From NCBI GenBank assembly GCA_017623265.1, contig JAGAPM010000043.1, positions 1-6,142 on the forward strand: a stretch of 6,142 bases of DNA, read 5' to 3'. Below, one piece after another: positions 6,139 through 6,142 of this stretch. Every line of letters begins with the position of its first letter. Position 1 is the first letter of the stretch. The DNA comes from Lentisphaeria bacterium. GTDB lineage: Bacteria; Verrucomicrobiota; Lentisphaeria; Victivallales; UBA1829. A model generated the notes under the pieces. The model saw only the letters and a list, made by a program, of their open reading frames with translations, was not told where the DNA came from and did not search any database. Position numbers and translations under genes: made by a program.

Positions 6139-6142
6139 AATA

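Overview
The window carries bacterial chromosomal housekeeping genes in two divergent groups around an AT-rich 192-base gap (1281..1472). Lineage cannot be proved from this sequence. A GlnRS of the classical glnS type, an HDOD protein with a Pro/Ala/Glu-rich tail and a signal-less GH36-type glycosidase fit a member of the Planctomycetota-Verrucomicrobiota-Lentisphaerota group, perhaps Lentisphaerota/Victivallales-like. This is inference from gene content, with modest confidence.

Minus strand, reading leftward from 1280: an RlmD/RumA-type uracil-C5 RNA methyltransferase interrupted after codon 316 by an in-frame amber codon (TAG, 332..330). The reading frame then continues intact for 88 more codons, which hold the catalytic cysteine and the general base, to a TGA at 65..63. 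Two bases after that TGA another ORF begins and runs off the left edge. Its first 20 residues resemble the N-terminus of RadC-family (JAB domain) proteins.

Plus strand, reading rightward from 1473: an HDOD signalling-type protein with a nearly perfect 42-bp tandem duplication in its disordered linker, then glnS (glutaminyl-tRNA synthetase, best start at 2815), then a cytoplasmic GH36/melibiase-type alpha-galactosidase 12 bases downstream of glnS. The 76-base and 12-base gaps, the shared strand and the lack of a visible terminator suggest one transcription unit driven by a sigma70-like promoter at about 1399..1432. No metabolic link between the three genes is obvious. The last 55 bases hold only small overlapping inverted repeats.

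No mobile element, CRISPR array, tRNA or rRNA gene is visible. The most notable observation is the amber-interrupted methyltransferase, which could be a fresh nonsense mutation, a sequencing error, stop-codon readthrough or recoding, or a split gene with TAG-ATG reinitiation.
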